Source: Vicinamibacteria bacterium
GTDB taxonomy: Bacteria > Acidobacteriota > Vicinamibacteria > Vicinamibacterales > 2-12-FULL-66-21
DNA: 9,627 nucleotides
Assembly: GCA_025937075.1 (NCBI GenBank)
Contig: JAICSD010000143.1
Coordinates: forward strand, 1-9,627
Reading direction: 5' to 3'
The notes below the pieces were generated by a model. It searched no databases. It was not told the origin of the DNA and worked only from the letters and a program-made list of their open reading frames with translations. Below are positions 1-6,988 of the stretch, piece after piece. Every line of letters starts with the position of its first letter. Position 1 is the stretch's first letter. Both the position numbers and the translations under genes were made by a program.

Positions 1-346
1 CGAAGGAATAGCGGGCGCTCAGTGCGCCGTCTTCCTCGGCGGGCTCCTCGATGGGCTCGACGAGTGTGACGACAGCGGGCGACGGCGGTGCCACCGTCGG
101 CGCCTCCTCCGTGACGTAGGAGACGGCCGTCATCGGGCGATTGAGCTCCGCAAGCGCTTCCTGGATGACGGCCGAATAGTGCTTCGTCAGCCAGTCCCGG
201 AAGAGCGCGTTGGGGACGCGTACGCGGACCGCTTCATCCCGCTCGTCGACGAAGGCCGTCGGCTTGAACCAGGTGTAGAAGCTGTGCCGGTTGACCTTGG
301 TTTCGATTCGGGAAAGGACCTGATCCCAGAGATTAGTGCCCGTCAT
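1..346 (-). CDS. dnaA: Chromosomal replication initiator DnaA, N-terminal part (cut by window edge)
   Basis: Reading leftward from an ATG at 346-344, the protein begins MTGTNLWDQVLSRIETKV and continues with HSFYTWFKPT, the hallmark of DnaA domain I, which recruits DnaB helicase and promotes self-assembly. About 115 codons are visible: domain I (roughly residues 1-75), a short Pro/Ala/Glu-rich domain II linker (about 76-107), and then ALSARYSF, which matches the entry to the AAA+ domain III. The ATPase and DNA-binding domains lie outside the window. DnaA binds 9-bp boxes at the origin and opens the duplex for replication. The start is chosen because it gives the usual DnaA N-terminus; an in-frame GTG about 70 bases upstream is less likely. 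Only a weak GAAAGG (363-368, minus strand) lies 16 bases before the ATG. The gene diverges from rpmH, and DnaA boxes in its leader suggest autoregulation. Confidence 0.95.
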   Translation of the reverse strand, partial: MTGTNLWDQVLSRIETKVNRHSFYTWFKPTAFVDERDEAVRVRVPNALFRDWLTKHYSAVIQEALAELNRPMTAVSYVTEEAPTVAPPSPAVVTLVEPIEEPAEEDGALSARYSF

Positions 347-459
347 GATTACGATTCCGGGACCTTTCGCCTTCAGGGGCGCCTGTTGAAGGGCGACTGA
401 CGGTCGAGGTCTCACAATTCGCCGTCAGATACAAGGGATTTCGACCTTCGCCCCGGGGT

Positions 460-491
460 TTTTCCACATTTTTTTCCACACCTGTGGAAAA
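460..491. other. DnaA-box cluster, candidate oriC or dnaA autoregulatory region
   Basis: Three identical 9-mers TTTTCCACA, fitting the DnaA-box consensus TTWTNCACA, lie within 32 bp: 460-468 and 472-480 on the plus strand, and 483-491 on the minus strand (read as TGTGGAAAA). The second and third form an inverted pair with a 2-bp spacer. The cluster sits in the 316-bp gap between divergent dnaA and rpmH, a classic place for oriC. The surrounding 347-662 stretch contains no gene that can be supported. Three boxes are few for a complete oriC and no strongly AT-rich unwinding element is obvious, so this could be only a regulatory cluster for dnaA. The boxes are read directly from the sequence; the origin function is inferred. 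Confidence 0.65.
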
Positions 492-528
492 CTTCGGGGC
501 GTGACCCTACCCCCGGCGTGGGGAACGG

Positions 529-558
529 ACTGTAGCATAGGGTTTCGAAGTGTGACAA
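529..558 (-). promoter_or_regulatory. Candidate sigma-70 promoter for dnaA
   Basis: On the minus strand a TTGTCA -35 element (553-558) is followed, after 18 bases, by TACAGT (529-534) as the -10 element. TG one base upstream of the -10 gives an extended -10 motif. Transcription would start near 520 and run left through the three DnaA boxes into dnaA, so bound DnaA could repress its own gene. This was found by consensus matching only. Confidence 0.4.
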
Positions 559-582
559 ACGCCCTTATTTTCCGGGCCTGAA

Positions 583-612
583 TTGACAGGGCTCTTCCGC
601 CTTCGCTACTAT
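583..612 (+). promoter_or_regulatory. Candidate sigma-70 promoter for the rpmH-rnpA operon
   Basis: A perfect TTGACA -35 (583-588) is separated by 18 bases from TACTAT (607-612), a 5 of 6 match to the -10 consensus. Transcription would begin near 619, about 45 bases before the rpmH start. It diverges from the dnaA promoter candidate, with its -35 element 24 bp away from the other. This is the best promoter-like match in the gap and is well placed to drive the downstream operon. Confidence 0.6.
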
Positions 613-662
613 CTGGGTTTCTCCAATTTCGCGGGAATCGCGGCAATCAGGCTGACATCATC

Positions 663-809
663 ATGAAGCGGACGTATCAACCGAATCGGCGGCACCGGAA
701 GCGTACACATGGGTTCCTGGTGCGGATGAGCACGAAAAAGGGGCGCCTGGTGCTGAAGCGGCGCCGCGCCAAAGGGCGAAAGCGCCTGAGCGTTTCGGCG
801 TCGCGCTGA
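663..809 (+). CDS. rpmH: 50S ribosomal protein L34
   Basis: This 48-residue, strongly basic protein starts [18 protein letters not shown], continues with the L34 signature of the type [12 protein letters not shown], and has an Arg/Lys-rich tail ([12 protein letters not shown]). L34 is a small protein of the large ribosomal subunit, buried against 23S rRNA. Length and sequence are typical of the family. It is the first gene of the rightward operon, lying 58 bases before rnpA and downstream of the candidate promoter at 583-612. The Shine-Dalgarno is weak (an AGG about 13 bases before the ATG). The pair rpmH-rnpA next to dnaA is one of the most conserved gene neighbourhoods in bacteria, which supports the call beyond the sequence match. 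Confidence 0.97.
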   Translation: MKRTYQPNRRHRKRTHGFLVRMSTKKGRLVLKRRRAKGRKRLSVSASR

Positions 810-835
810 AAGGCACGCGAGACCACCGTCAGTCC

Positions 836-854
836 GGAGGCGGCTCAACCCGCC
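836..854 (+). promoter_or_regulatory. Distant Shine-Dalgarno with overlapping hairpin before rnpA
   Basis: GGAGG (836-840) is the only good ribosome-binding sequence before rnpA, but it ends 27 bases before the ATG at 868, too far for normal use. A small hairpin can form between GGCGG (839-843) and CCGCC (850-854) with a 6-base loop. It would shorten the effective distance but also occlude the last two bases of the GGAGG. No in-frame ATG, GTG or TTG lies between 838 and 868. The functional role is speculative. Confidence 0.3.
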
Positions 855-867
855 CGGCGTCATCCCC

Positions 868-1251
868 ATGTCGTCGCAGACTCTGCCCCGCGCCCGCCGG
901 CTGCGCCGCCGGACCGAGTTCCAGCGGGTGTTCGACACCGGGCGCAGAGTACATGGCCGATATTTCACGATCATCGCGTCCCCTGCTGCGGGTGACCGCC
1001 TCGTCGACGATGACGAATCGAACGGGTCTTCGCGGCTCGGCATCGTCGCGTCACGCCGCCTCGGGGGCGCTGTCGTGAGAAATCGCGCGAAACGTCTGAT
1101 TCGAGAAGTGTTCAGAACGGAAGCCCAGGCCCGGCCGGCGCTCGATTTGATCGTGATTCCCAAGCGCACTCTGCTCGACGCTCCGTGGTCCGCCCTGCGC
1201 GACGACTTTCGCGCGACGCTCCGGCGCTGCGGGCGTCCGGGACCGAGATGA
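868..1251 (+). CDS. rnpA: Ribonuclease P protein component
   Basis: This 127-residue basic protein assists the catalytic RNase P RNA in removing the 5' leader from precursor tRNAs. It shows the family order: an N-terminal RLRRRTEFQRVFDTGRR segment, the central beta strand YFTIIAS, and the RNR signature within GAVVRNRAKRLIREVFR (about residues 68-84), which contacts RNA. It ends in the usual DLIVIPKR strand and a C-terminal helix. A short acidic insertion (DDDESNGSS, about 48-56) sits in the loop before RLGIVASRR. The length is normal for the family. The gene follows rpmH by 58 bases, and its TGA overlaps the yidD start as ATGA, indicating translational coupling. The ATG at 868 is the first usable start and gives the expected N-terminus. 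Confidence 0.96.
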   Translation: MSSQTLPRARRLRRRTEFQRVFDTGRRVHGRYFTIIASPAAGDRLVDDDESNGSSRLGIVASRRLGGAVVRNRAKRLIREVFRTEAQARPALDLIVIPKRTLLDAPWSALRDDFRATLRRCGRPGPR

Positions 1252-1499
1252 CGATCACCGCTCGTGTGGCGCTTGGCGCTATCCGATTGTACCAGTTGAC
1301 CTTGTCGTCAATGACCGGCGGCGGGTGCCGCTTCGTGCCGTCGTGCTCCGTCTACGCCGCGGACGCGATCCGGACGCACGGGACCTGGCGGGGCACGCTC
1401 TTCGCGCTTCGCAGGCTCGCGCGATGCCATCCGCTCGGCGGCTCCGGGCTCGATCCGGTTCCCCCTCGCCACACCGAGGGGCCAGCCTCGGCGAACTGA
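1248..1499 (+). CDS. yidD: Membrane protein insertion efficiency factor YidD
   Basis: This small protein of 83 residues belongs to the YidD family (formerly called a hemolysin-like DUF37 protein), which is thought to help YidC-dependent insertion of inner-membrane proteins from the cytoplasmic face. It carries the family signature in order: an amphipathic N-terminal helix (VALGAIRLYQLTLS), CRFVPSCSVYAADAI with its paired cysteines, HGTWRGT, then RLARCHPLGGSGLDPVP. The chosen ATG overlaps the rnpA stop by four bases (ATGA); longer in-frame starts would run deep into rnpA and add residues unlike the family. It ends nine bases before yidC. The order rnpA-yidD-yidC is conserved across bacteria. 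Confidence 0.95.
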   Translation: MTITARVALGAIRLYQLTLSSMTGGGCRFVPSCSVYAADAIRTHGTWRGTLFALRRLARCHPLGGSGLDPVPPRHTEGPASAN

Positions 1500-1508
1500 T
1501 CTTCGTCC

Positions 1509-3254
1509 ATGCAGCGCAACGTTCTGCTGTTCGTCGTGCTCTCGTTCCTGGTGATCGCCGGGTTTCAGTTCCTGATGCCGTCGAAGCCGGAACAGGTGCC
1601 GCCGAGAGCGCCGACCACGGCGCCCACGGCAAAGCCGGCAAATCCGCCTCCGGCGTCACAGTCGTCGCCCGCTCCGAGTTCGTCTTCCCCCGCCGCCGCC
1701 TCCCCCGAGCCCGCCACACGTGCGACCACCCCTGCGCCTGCGGCCGCTGACGGGCGCGACGTCACCGTGGAAAACGCGTTCATCCGCGCGGTCTTCACGA
1801 CGCACGGCGGCGCCCTCGAGAGTTGGCGTCTGAAGAAGTACCACGACACCGCTGGTGTCGAGCTGGAGCTGGTGCCGCAGACGGTCGGGGCAGACGTTCC
1901 GCTGCCGTTCACGCTGAGCGTAGAGGATGCGGCGCTCTCGAGCGAGCTGGAGAACGCCAGCTTCACGCCGAGCGCGGACGCCCTGCACGTCGATCAAGGG
2001 CAGCAGACGCTTCGCTTCGATTTTCGCAACGCAAGCGGGCTCGAAGCGCACAAGACGTTCACGTTCTCGGCGTCGCAGCCGTACCTGCTGACGTTCTCGG
2101 CGTCGGTGACCCGCGCGGGTCAACCTTTGGCCTTCACGGTGCAGGGCGGCCCGTCGATCGGCGGCGGTCTCGTGCCGCACTCGCGCGGCTACAACCCGCC
2201 GTCGCAGCCAATCTTCTTCAAGGACGGCAGCGTCAAGCGCGTCGCGCAGGACAAGATTCCGGCGCAAGCGGTCCAGCAGGGCACCTTTGGGTTCGTCGGC
2301 GTCGACGATCACTACTTCCTCGACGCCCTCGTCGCGCCGAAGGCGGCGCTCCGCGTCGAGTACCAGCCGCTCGTGGTTCCGACCGAAGGCAATCCCGACG
2401 GCAAGCATTTCGTGCGCTGGTGGATCGACTTCCCGTCTCCACCGTCCGACGCGACGTTCTTTCTCGGTCCGAAGGATTTCGACGTCCTTGCCGCCATCGA
2501 TCGCAATCTCGTGCGCGCGATTGACTTCGGCATGTTCGCCTGGCTCGCCGTCCCGCTGTTGCGCGCGCTCAAGTGGATCAACGGGTTCGCCGGCAACTAC
2601 GGATGGTCCGTCATCATCCTCACGGTCCTGATCAACCTCGCGATGTTCCCGCTCCGGCACAAGAGCGTGGTCTCCATGCGGAAGATGCAGGAGATTCAGC
2701 CGGAGGTGAAGGCGATCCAGGATCGCTACGCGAAGCTGAAAATGAGCGATCCGGCCCGCTCGAAGATGAATGTCGAGCTGATGAACCTGTATCGCGAGCG
2801 CGGCGTGAACCCCGCCAGCGGCTGCGTACCGATGCTCCTGACGTTCCCCGTTCTGTTCGCGTTCTACGCGCTGCTCGCCGTCGCGATCGAGCTGCGCGGC
2901 GCGCCGTTCATCCTGTGGATTCACGATCTGGTCGCGCCCGATCCCTACTACGTCCTCCCGGTGCTCATGGGGGCGACGATGTTCTTTCAGCAGCGGATGA
3001 CGCCGACGACGGCGGATCCGATGCAGCAGAAGATGATGCTGGTCATGCCGGTCGTCCTCGCCGGCATGTCGCTGTGGTGGTCGAGCGGGCTGCTGCTCTA
3101 CTGGACGGTCAGCAACCTCTGGGGCATCGGGCAGCAGATGATCACGAATCGGCTCATCGGGCCGATGCAGCAGCGGACCGTCAGGCCGCCAGCCGAGCGA
3201 CGGGTGAAGAAGCCCGGGAGCGGGCGCACCGATCAGGCGAAGGAGCGCGAGTAA
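1509..3254 (+). CDS. yidC: Membrane protein insertase YidC (Oxa1 family, Gram-negative long form)
   Basis: This 581-residue insertase folds and inserts inner-membrane proteins, alone or with SecYEG. An N-terminal membrane anchor (about 5-23) is followed by a Pro/Ala/Ser-rich linker (24-83) and a beta-rich periplasmic domain (about 84-335). The Oxa1 core comes next: an amphipathic helix (338-356), TM2 (about 364-382), a cytoplasmic hairpin (383-440), TM3 (440-461), then IELRGAPFILWIHDL, TM4 to TM6 with DPMQQKMM, and a basic tail. The long form indicates a cell with an outer membrane. In a gapless comparison from memory with E. coli YidC, the groove arginine of TM2 (R366) corresponds to N376 here, while R383 and H384 follow just after PL. 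The stop TAA shares one base with the jag start. No convincing Shine-Dalgarno precedes the ATG. Confidence 0.96.
   Translation: MQRNVLLFVVLSFLVIAGFQFLMPSKPEQVPPRAPTTAPTAKPANPPPASQSSPAPSSSSPAAASPEPATRATTPAPAAADGRDVTVENAFIRAVFTTHGGALESWRLKKYHDTAGVELELVPQTVGADVPLPFTLSVEDAALSSELENASFTPSADALHVDQGQQTLRFDFRNASGLEAHKTFTFSASQPYLLTFSASVTRAGQPLAFTVQGGPSIGGGLVPHSRGYNPPSQPIFFKDGSVKRVAQDKIPAQAVQQGTFGFVGVDDHYFLDALVAPKAALRVEYQPLVVPTEGNPDGKHFVRWWIDFPSPPSDATFFLGPKDFDVLAAIDRNLVRAIDFGMFAWLAVPLLRALKWINGFAGNYGWSVIILTVLINLAMFPLRHKSVVSMRKMQEIQPEVKAIQDRYAKLKMSDPARSKMNVELMNLYRERGVNPASGCVPMLLTFPVLFAFYALLAVAIELRGAPFILWIHDLVAPDPYYVLPVLMGATMFFQQRMTPTTADPMQQKMMLVMPVVLAGMSLWWSSGLLLYWTVSNLWGIGQQMITNRLIGPMQQRTVRPPAERRVKKPGSGRTDQAKERE
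3239..3245 (+). promoter_or_regulatory. Shine-Dalgarno for jag
   Basis: GAAGGAG lies within the last codons of yidC, eight bases before the ATG at 3254. It is the best-placed ribosome-binding sequence in the window and fixes the jag start, which would otherwise be ambiguous because the frame stays open far upstream inside yidC. Confidence 0.75.
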
Positions 3255-3703
3255 TGGACGTGCAGCAGAAGGTCGCCGGCTTCATGACGGATGTTCTCTC
3301 GGCGATGGGGCTGTCGCTCGACGTGCACGTAGAGGACACGCCGGACGCCATTCGCATCGAGCTGTCGGGCGACGGCGGCGAGATCCTGCTCCGGCGCAAA
3401 GCCGAGGCGCTCGATGCGCTGCAGCAGATCGTCAACACGGGCTTCCGGCGCGAGCTGAAGGACGACCGCAGCTTCGTCGTCGATTGCATGGATTACCGCA
3501 AGGCGAAGGACGCCGAGCTGCGCCAGATGGCGCGGTTCATGATGGACAAGGCACGGAGTTCCGGTTCGCCGCAGGAAATGGGGCCGCTCAACCCGTACTG
3601 CCGACGGCTGGTCCATCTCACCGTCGCGGAAGATTCGCAGATGACGTCCGAGAGCATCGGCGACGCGTATCTGAAGACGGTGATCATTTCGGCGCGGCGG
3701 TGA
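3254..3703 (+). CDS. jag: Jag/KhpB-family RNA-binding protein with KH and R3H domains, shortened and with degenerate KH loop
   Basis: This 149-residue cytoplasmic protein belongs to the Jag (SpoIIIJ-associated, KhpB) family, RNA-binding regulators commonly encoded next to yidC. A KH type-II-like domain covers about residues 20-80, with the recognisable helix EALDALQQIVN (51-61). An R3H domain (about 85-146) carries its defining R-x3-H pair as R117 and H121 in NPYCRRLVH. Two oddities stand out. The N-terminal Jag_N domain of longer homologues is absent. The GxxG nucleic-acid-binding loop, usually like IGKRG, reads LLRRKA (45-50), so both glycines are replaced (R47, A50). R3H conservation argues against a pseudogene. 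The start shares one base with the yidC stop (TAATG) and has a strong Shine-Dalgarno, so the two are translated together. Confidence 0.9.
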   Translation: MDVQQKVAGFMTDVLSAMGLSLDVHVEDTPDAIRIELSGDGGEILLRRKAEALDALQQIVNTGFRRELKDDRSFVVDCMDYRKAKDAELRQMARFMMDKARSSGSPQEMGPLNPYCRRLVHLTVAEDSQMTSESIGDAYLKTVIISARR

Positions 3704-3710
3704 CGGCTGC

Positions 3711-3788
3711 CGCGGCCCTGAAAGGACCGCGCTACGATAACGGGCCGGAAGGCCCACGCCACGTACGTGGGGCGGCCCTTTCAGGGCC
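3711..3788. repeat. REP-like palindromic element with four hairpins between jag and mnmE
   Basis: Almost the whole jag-mnmE gap is palindromic. Hairpin 1 is 3711-3731 (CGCGG/CCGCG, one mismatch, CCT/AGG, loop GAA). Hairpin 2 is 3742-3755 (GGGCC/GGCCC closing a GGAA loop). Hairpin 3 is the perfect palindrome CCACGTACGTGG at 3759-3770. Hairpin 4 is 3774-3788 (GGCCCT/AGGGCC, loop TTC). In addition, the 12-mer GGCCCTGAAAGG (3714-3725) is perfectly complementary to CCTTTCAGGGCC (3777-3788), so hairpins 1 and 4 can instead pair and enclose the other two as a cloverleaf. There is no T-tract, so it is not a standard intrinsic terminator. It may be a dispersed REP/BIME-type repeat, or an RNA processing or regulatory structure between the cotranscribed genes. 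Confidence 0.7.
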
Positions 3789-3809
3789 ACCAGAACTCCA
3801 TCAGAAGGC

Positions 3810-5156
3810 ATGTTCTCTACCGACGACACCATCGTCGCGATTGCCACCCCTCCCGGCCGCGGGGCGATCGGCATCGTCCGCCTGAGCGGCGCGTCAGCGC
3901 TGGCCATCGGGTGTGCGCTCACGCGGCAAACCGCGCTGCGGCCGCGGCACGCGACGTTCTGCCGCGTGGCGAGCGATGAGGGCGGCGCGGCGCTCGACGC
4001 GGTGATTGCCATCTTCTTTCCCGCGCCGCGTTCGTACACGGGCGAAGACCTCGTGGAGATCTCGGCGCACGGGAGTCCGACGATCCTCGAGCAGATTGTG
4101 AGGGCGTCGGTGCGCAGCGGAGCGCGGCTGGCAAACCCTGGCGAGTTCACGCTGCGCGCATATCTGAATGGCCGCATCGATCTCGTGCAGGCGGAAGCCG
4201 TGGCCGATCTCATCGACGCGGTGACGCCGGCGCAGGCGCGCCTCGCGTTCGATCAACTCGAGGGAACCCTCACGGTGCGCCTCCGCGCGCTCGATGCGCG
4301 CCTGCTCGACGTCATCGCGCCGCTCGAAGCCTCGCTCGACTTCCCGGATGAGGGGTATCACTTCACGGATCCCGCGGGCACGGCAACGCTGCTCGAAGGG
4401 CTTGCCGCTGACCTCGACGCGCTGCTCGCCGACGCTGCCCGCGGACGGCTCATTCGTGAAGGCCTGACGGTCGCGATCGCAGGCCGGCCGAACGTTGGAA
4501 AGTCCAGCCTGTTCAACAGGCTCGCCGGAGCCGCCCGCGCGATCGTGACGGACGTGCCCGGCACCACGCGGGATCTCCTGACGGAGCGCGTCGACATCGA
4601 CGGAATCCCGATGACGCTCGTCGATACGGCGGGCCTTCGCGACGCGAGCGGAGACGCGATCGAGGAAGAAGGCATCGCGCGCGCGCGCCAGGCGGGCGCG
4701 GCAGCGGACGTGCTGCTTCTCGTTCTCGATGGCTCCGAGCCGCTCTCGGACGTCGATCGTGCGCTGCTCGACGACACGGGGCGCCGGGCGCGCGTGGTGG
4801 TCGCGAGCAAAGCGGATCTGCCGCAGGCCTGGCGGAACGACGCGCTGGACGCGCTGCCGGTTTCGTCGCTGACAGACGAAGGCATCGACGCGCTCCGTGA
4901 AGCGTTGGCGAGTGCGGCATCGCCGGCGCCCGGACGCGATCGCCCTGCTATCTCCAACCTGCGTCACGCCGATCTCCTGGTGCGCGCGAAGGACGCGATC
5001 GCGCGCGCATCCGTCGCCGCCGCAGGCGGACGGCCCGAGGAACTGGTGCTCGCCGATTTGCACGAGGCGCGCGGGTATTTCGACGACGTGGCGGGCGTCC
5101 GCGCGCCCGACGAAGTGCTGCACGCGATCTTCGACCGCTTCTGCATCGGTAAATAA
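3810..5156 (+). CDS. mnmE: tRNA uridine-5-carboxymethylaminomethyl synthesis GTPase MnmE
   Basis: MnmE (TrmE), working with MnmG, modifies the wobble uridine (U34) of several tRNAs using GTP, a folate one-carbon unit and glycine or ammonium. The 448 residues show an N-terminal folate-binding domain beginning [22 protein letters not shown] (split here: [22 protein letters not shown], residues 6-27) and a helical domain. The inserted G domain has P-loop GRPNVGKS (225-232), GTTR (251-254), DTAG (272-275) and SKAD (333-336). The C-terminus FCIGK holds the reactive C445. The fourth GTPase motif reads SKAD where NKxD is usual. The start gives the standard N-terminus; an AGAAGG sits one base from the ATG, too close to act as a normal Shine-Dalgarno. 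It is followed 19 bases later by mnmG. Confidence 0.96.
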   Translation: MFSTDDTIVAIATPPGRGAIGIVRLSGASALAIGCALTRQTALRPRHATFCRVASDEGGAALDAVIAIFFPAPRSYTGEDLVEISAHGSPTILEQIVRASVRSGARLANPGEFTLRAYLNGRIDLVQAEAVADLIDAVTPAQARLAFDQLEGTLTVRLRALDARLLDVIAPLEASLDFPDEGYHFTDPAGTATLLEGLAADLDALLADAARGRLIREGLTVAIAGRPNVGKSSLFNRLAGAARAIVTDVPGTTRDLLTERVDIDGIPMTLVDTAGLRDASGDAIEEEGIARARQAGAAADVLLLVLDGSEPLSDVDRALLDDTGRRARVVVASKADLPQAWRNDALDALPVSSLTDEGIDALREALASAASPAPGRDRPAISNLRHADLLVRAKDAIARASVAAAGGRPEELVLADLHEARGYFDDVAGVRAPDEVLHAIFDRFCIGK

Positions 5157-5175
5157 GGACATACTTAAGTCTCAA

Positions 5176-6981
5176 ATGTTGCACCACGAGGTCATCGTGA
5201 TTGGCGCGGGGCACGCGGGGGTGGAAGCCGCCTGGGCTGCTGCGCGTATCGGATGTGACGTGGCGGTCTGCACGCTGTCGCGCGAGACGGTGGCCCAGAT
5301 GCCGTGCAATCCCGCGGTCGGGGGCACCGCGAAGGGACATCTCGTACGCGAGATCGATGCGCTCGGCGGCCTGATGGGCCTCGCGATCGATGCGACCGGC
5401 ATTCAGTTCAAGCTGCTGAACCGGAGCCGCGGTCCGGCGGTGTGGTCGCCGCGCGCGCAGGCCGACAAACGCCAGTACGGCCGGTGGGTTCGTGAGACGC
5501 TCGAGGAGCTCCCGAACCTTTCCTGGATTGTCGGCAGGGCCGGGCGGATCCTCGTCGAGCGCGGCAAGGTATGCGGCCTCGCGCTGGAAGATGGAGCCGA
5601 GTACCGCTGCGACGCGCTGATCGTGACGACCGGCACGTTCCTGAATGGCCTGATCCACGTCGGCCCCGAGCAGCGTCCCGCCGGACGCGCGGGCGAACCG
5701 CCGTCGCGCCACCTCGCCGAATCGCTGAAATCCTTCGATTTCACGTGGGGGCGTCTGAAGACCGGCACGCCCCCGCGACTCCATCGCCGAAGCATCGATT
5801 TTTCGAAGTTCCGGGAGGAGCACGGCGACGATCCGCCGGTGCCGTTCTCATTTCTCACGCACGCGATCGAACGACCCCAGATCGCATGTCATCTGGTGCA
5901 CACGACGGAGCGGGTGCACGACCTCGTTCGGGCGCATATCAGCGAGTCGCCGCTGTACAACGGGCAGATCTCCGGAATCGGGCCGCGGTACTGCCCGTCG
6001 CTCGAGGACAAGATCATGCGGTTTGCTCACCGGGAGCGGCATCAGATCTTTCTCGAGCCCGAAGGGATCGACGTCGACGAGATCTACGTCAACGGGTTCT
6101 CGATGAGCCTTCCGGCAGACGTGCAGCGGCAGGTCGTGCAAGCCATGCCCGGCCTGGAAGACGCGGAGATGCTGCGGCCCGGCTACGCCGTCGAGTACGA
6201 CTTCATTCGGCCGACTGAGCTTCGAAGGACCCTCGAGGCACACCGCGTATCCGGCCTTTTTCTGGCCGGCCAAATCAACGGGACGTCGGGCTACGAGGAA
6301 GCGGCCGCGCAAGGCTTGATGGCTGGAATCAACGCGGCGCGCTCGATCCGTCGAGCCGAGTCACTCGTGCTCGGCCGCAACGAGTCATATATCGGGGTCA
6401 TGATCGATGACCTGACCACGCGAGGGTGCCTCGAACCGTACCGCATGTTCACATCACGCGCGGAACATCGTCTGCTTCTCCGAACCGACAACGCGGACCT
6501 GCGTTTGACGCCGCGCGGGCGCGCCGTCGCGCTGGTAGATGATCAGCGTTGGGCACGATTCGTGGACCGCCGCGACCGCTTCCACAGGAACCTGGAGAAG
6601 ATTCGGCACTCTTCCGTCGATGTGAACGGTGTCCGGACGGGCGCGGCACGCGCGCTGGCGCGGCCAGGGACGGACGTGACCGCGATCGCAGCCACGCTGC
6701 CGCTCGAAATCACCAACTCTCATATCGATCTGGCGACGCTCGAGACGGAATTCCGCTACGCAGGCTACCTCCGCCGGGAGCTCGCCATCGTCGAGCGTGT
6801 CCGGAAGCAGGAGCTGCGCGGAATTCCATCGACCTTTTCTTACGATGGAATTCCTGGTCTGTCGCGAGAGATGGTCGAGCGTCTCGCGGCGGTGCGGCCA
6901 GAGACACTGGGTCAGGCTGGCCGGATCCCCGGTGTGACGCCGGCGGCGGTTGCCGTGATCGCCGCCCGCTTGAACCGATAA
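5176..6981 (+). CDS. mnmG: tRNA uridine-5-carboxymethylaminomethyl modification enzyme MnmG
   Basis: MnmG (GidA) is the FAD- and NADH-dependent partner of MnmE in wobble-uridine modification. The 601-residue protein has an N-terminal FAD-binding [10 protein letters not shown] motif (10-19) and the family block [14 protein letters not shown] with C44. Further on are [11 protein letters not shown] with C273 and [20 protein letters not shown] (361-380). A C-terminal helical domain (about 540-601, [16 protein letters not shown] and the segment after it) is needed for MnmE and tRNA contact. C44 and C273 match the two functional cysteines known in E. coli. The ATG at 5176 is chosen because the protein begins directly with [14 protein letters not shown] at the mnmE stop lies 16 bases upstream. 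The frame is open upstream but those codons overlap mnmE. MnmE-MnmG adjacency supports the call. Confidence 0.96.
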   Translation: MLHHEVIVIGAGHAGVEAAWAAARIGCDVAVCTLSRETVAQMPCNPAVGGTAKGHLVREIDALGGLMGLAIDATGIQFKLLNRSRGPAVWSPRAQADKRQYGRWVRETLEELPNLSWIVGRAGRILVERGKVCGLALEDGAEYRCDALIVTTGTFLNGLIHVGPEQRPAGRAGEPPSRHLAESLKSFDFTWGRLKTGTPPRLHRRSIDFSKFREEHGDDPPVPFSFLTHAIERPQIACHLVHTTERVHDLVRAHISESPLYNGQISGIGPRYCPSLEDKIMRFAHRERHQIFLEPEGIDVDEIYVNGFSMSLPADVQRQVVQAMPGLEDAEMLRPGYAVEYDFIRPTELRRTLEAHRVSGLFLAGQINGTSGYEEAAAQGLMAGINAARSIRRAESLVLGRNESYIGVMIDDLTTRGCLEPYRMFTSRAEHRLLLRTDNADLRLTPRGRAVALVDDQRWARFVDRRDRFHRNLEKIRHSSVDVNGVRTGAARALARPGTDVTAIAATLPLEITNSHIDLATLETEFRYAGYLRRELAIVERVRKQELRGIPSTFSYDGIPGLSREMVERLAAVRPETLGQAGRIPGVTPAAVAVIAARLNR

Positions 6982-6988
6982 TCTCCCA

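Noticed and set aside
179..400. Plus-strand open frame at the left end
   Set aside because: It lies opposite the start of dnaA, whose N-terminus is recognisable. The composition gives no independent support.
1656..2924. Long open frame on the minus strand opposite yidC (about 422 codons)
   Set aside because: It is antisense to a clear YidC, is extremely Arg/Glu/His-rich, and shows no family motif. Such frames are common by-products of high GC codon use.
3711..3788. Intrinsic terminator after jag
   Set aside because: The stems are strong but no T-run follows any of them, and mnmE continues in the same direction only 22 bases later.
3894..5162. Long open frame on the minus strand opposite mnmE
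   Set aside because: The composition is shadow-like (Arg-rich, no motif) and it lies wholly opposite a confidently identified gene.
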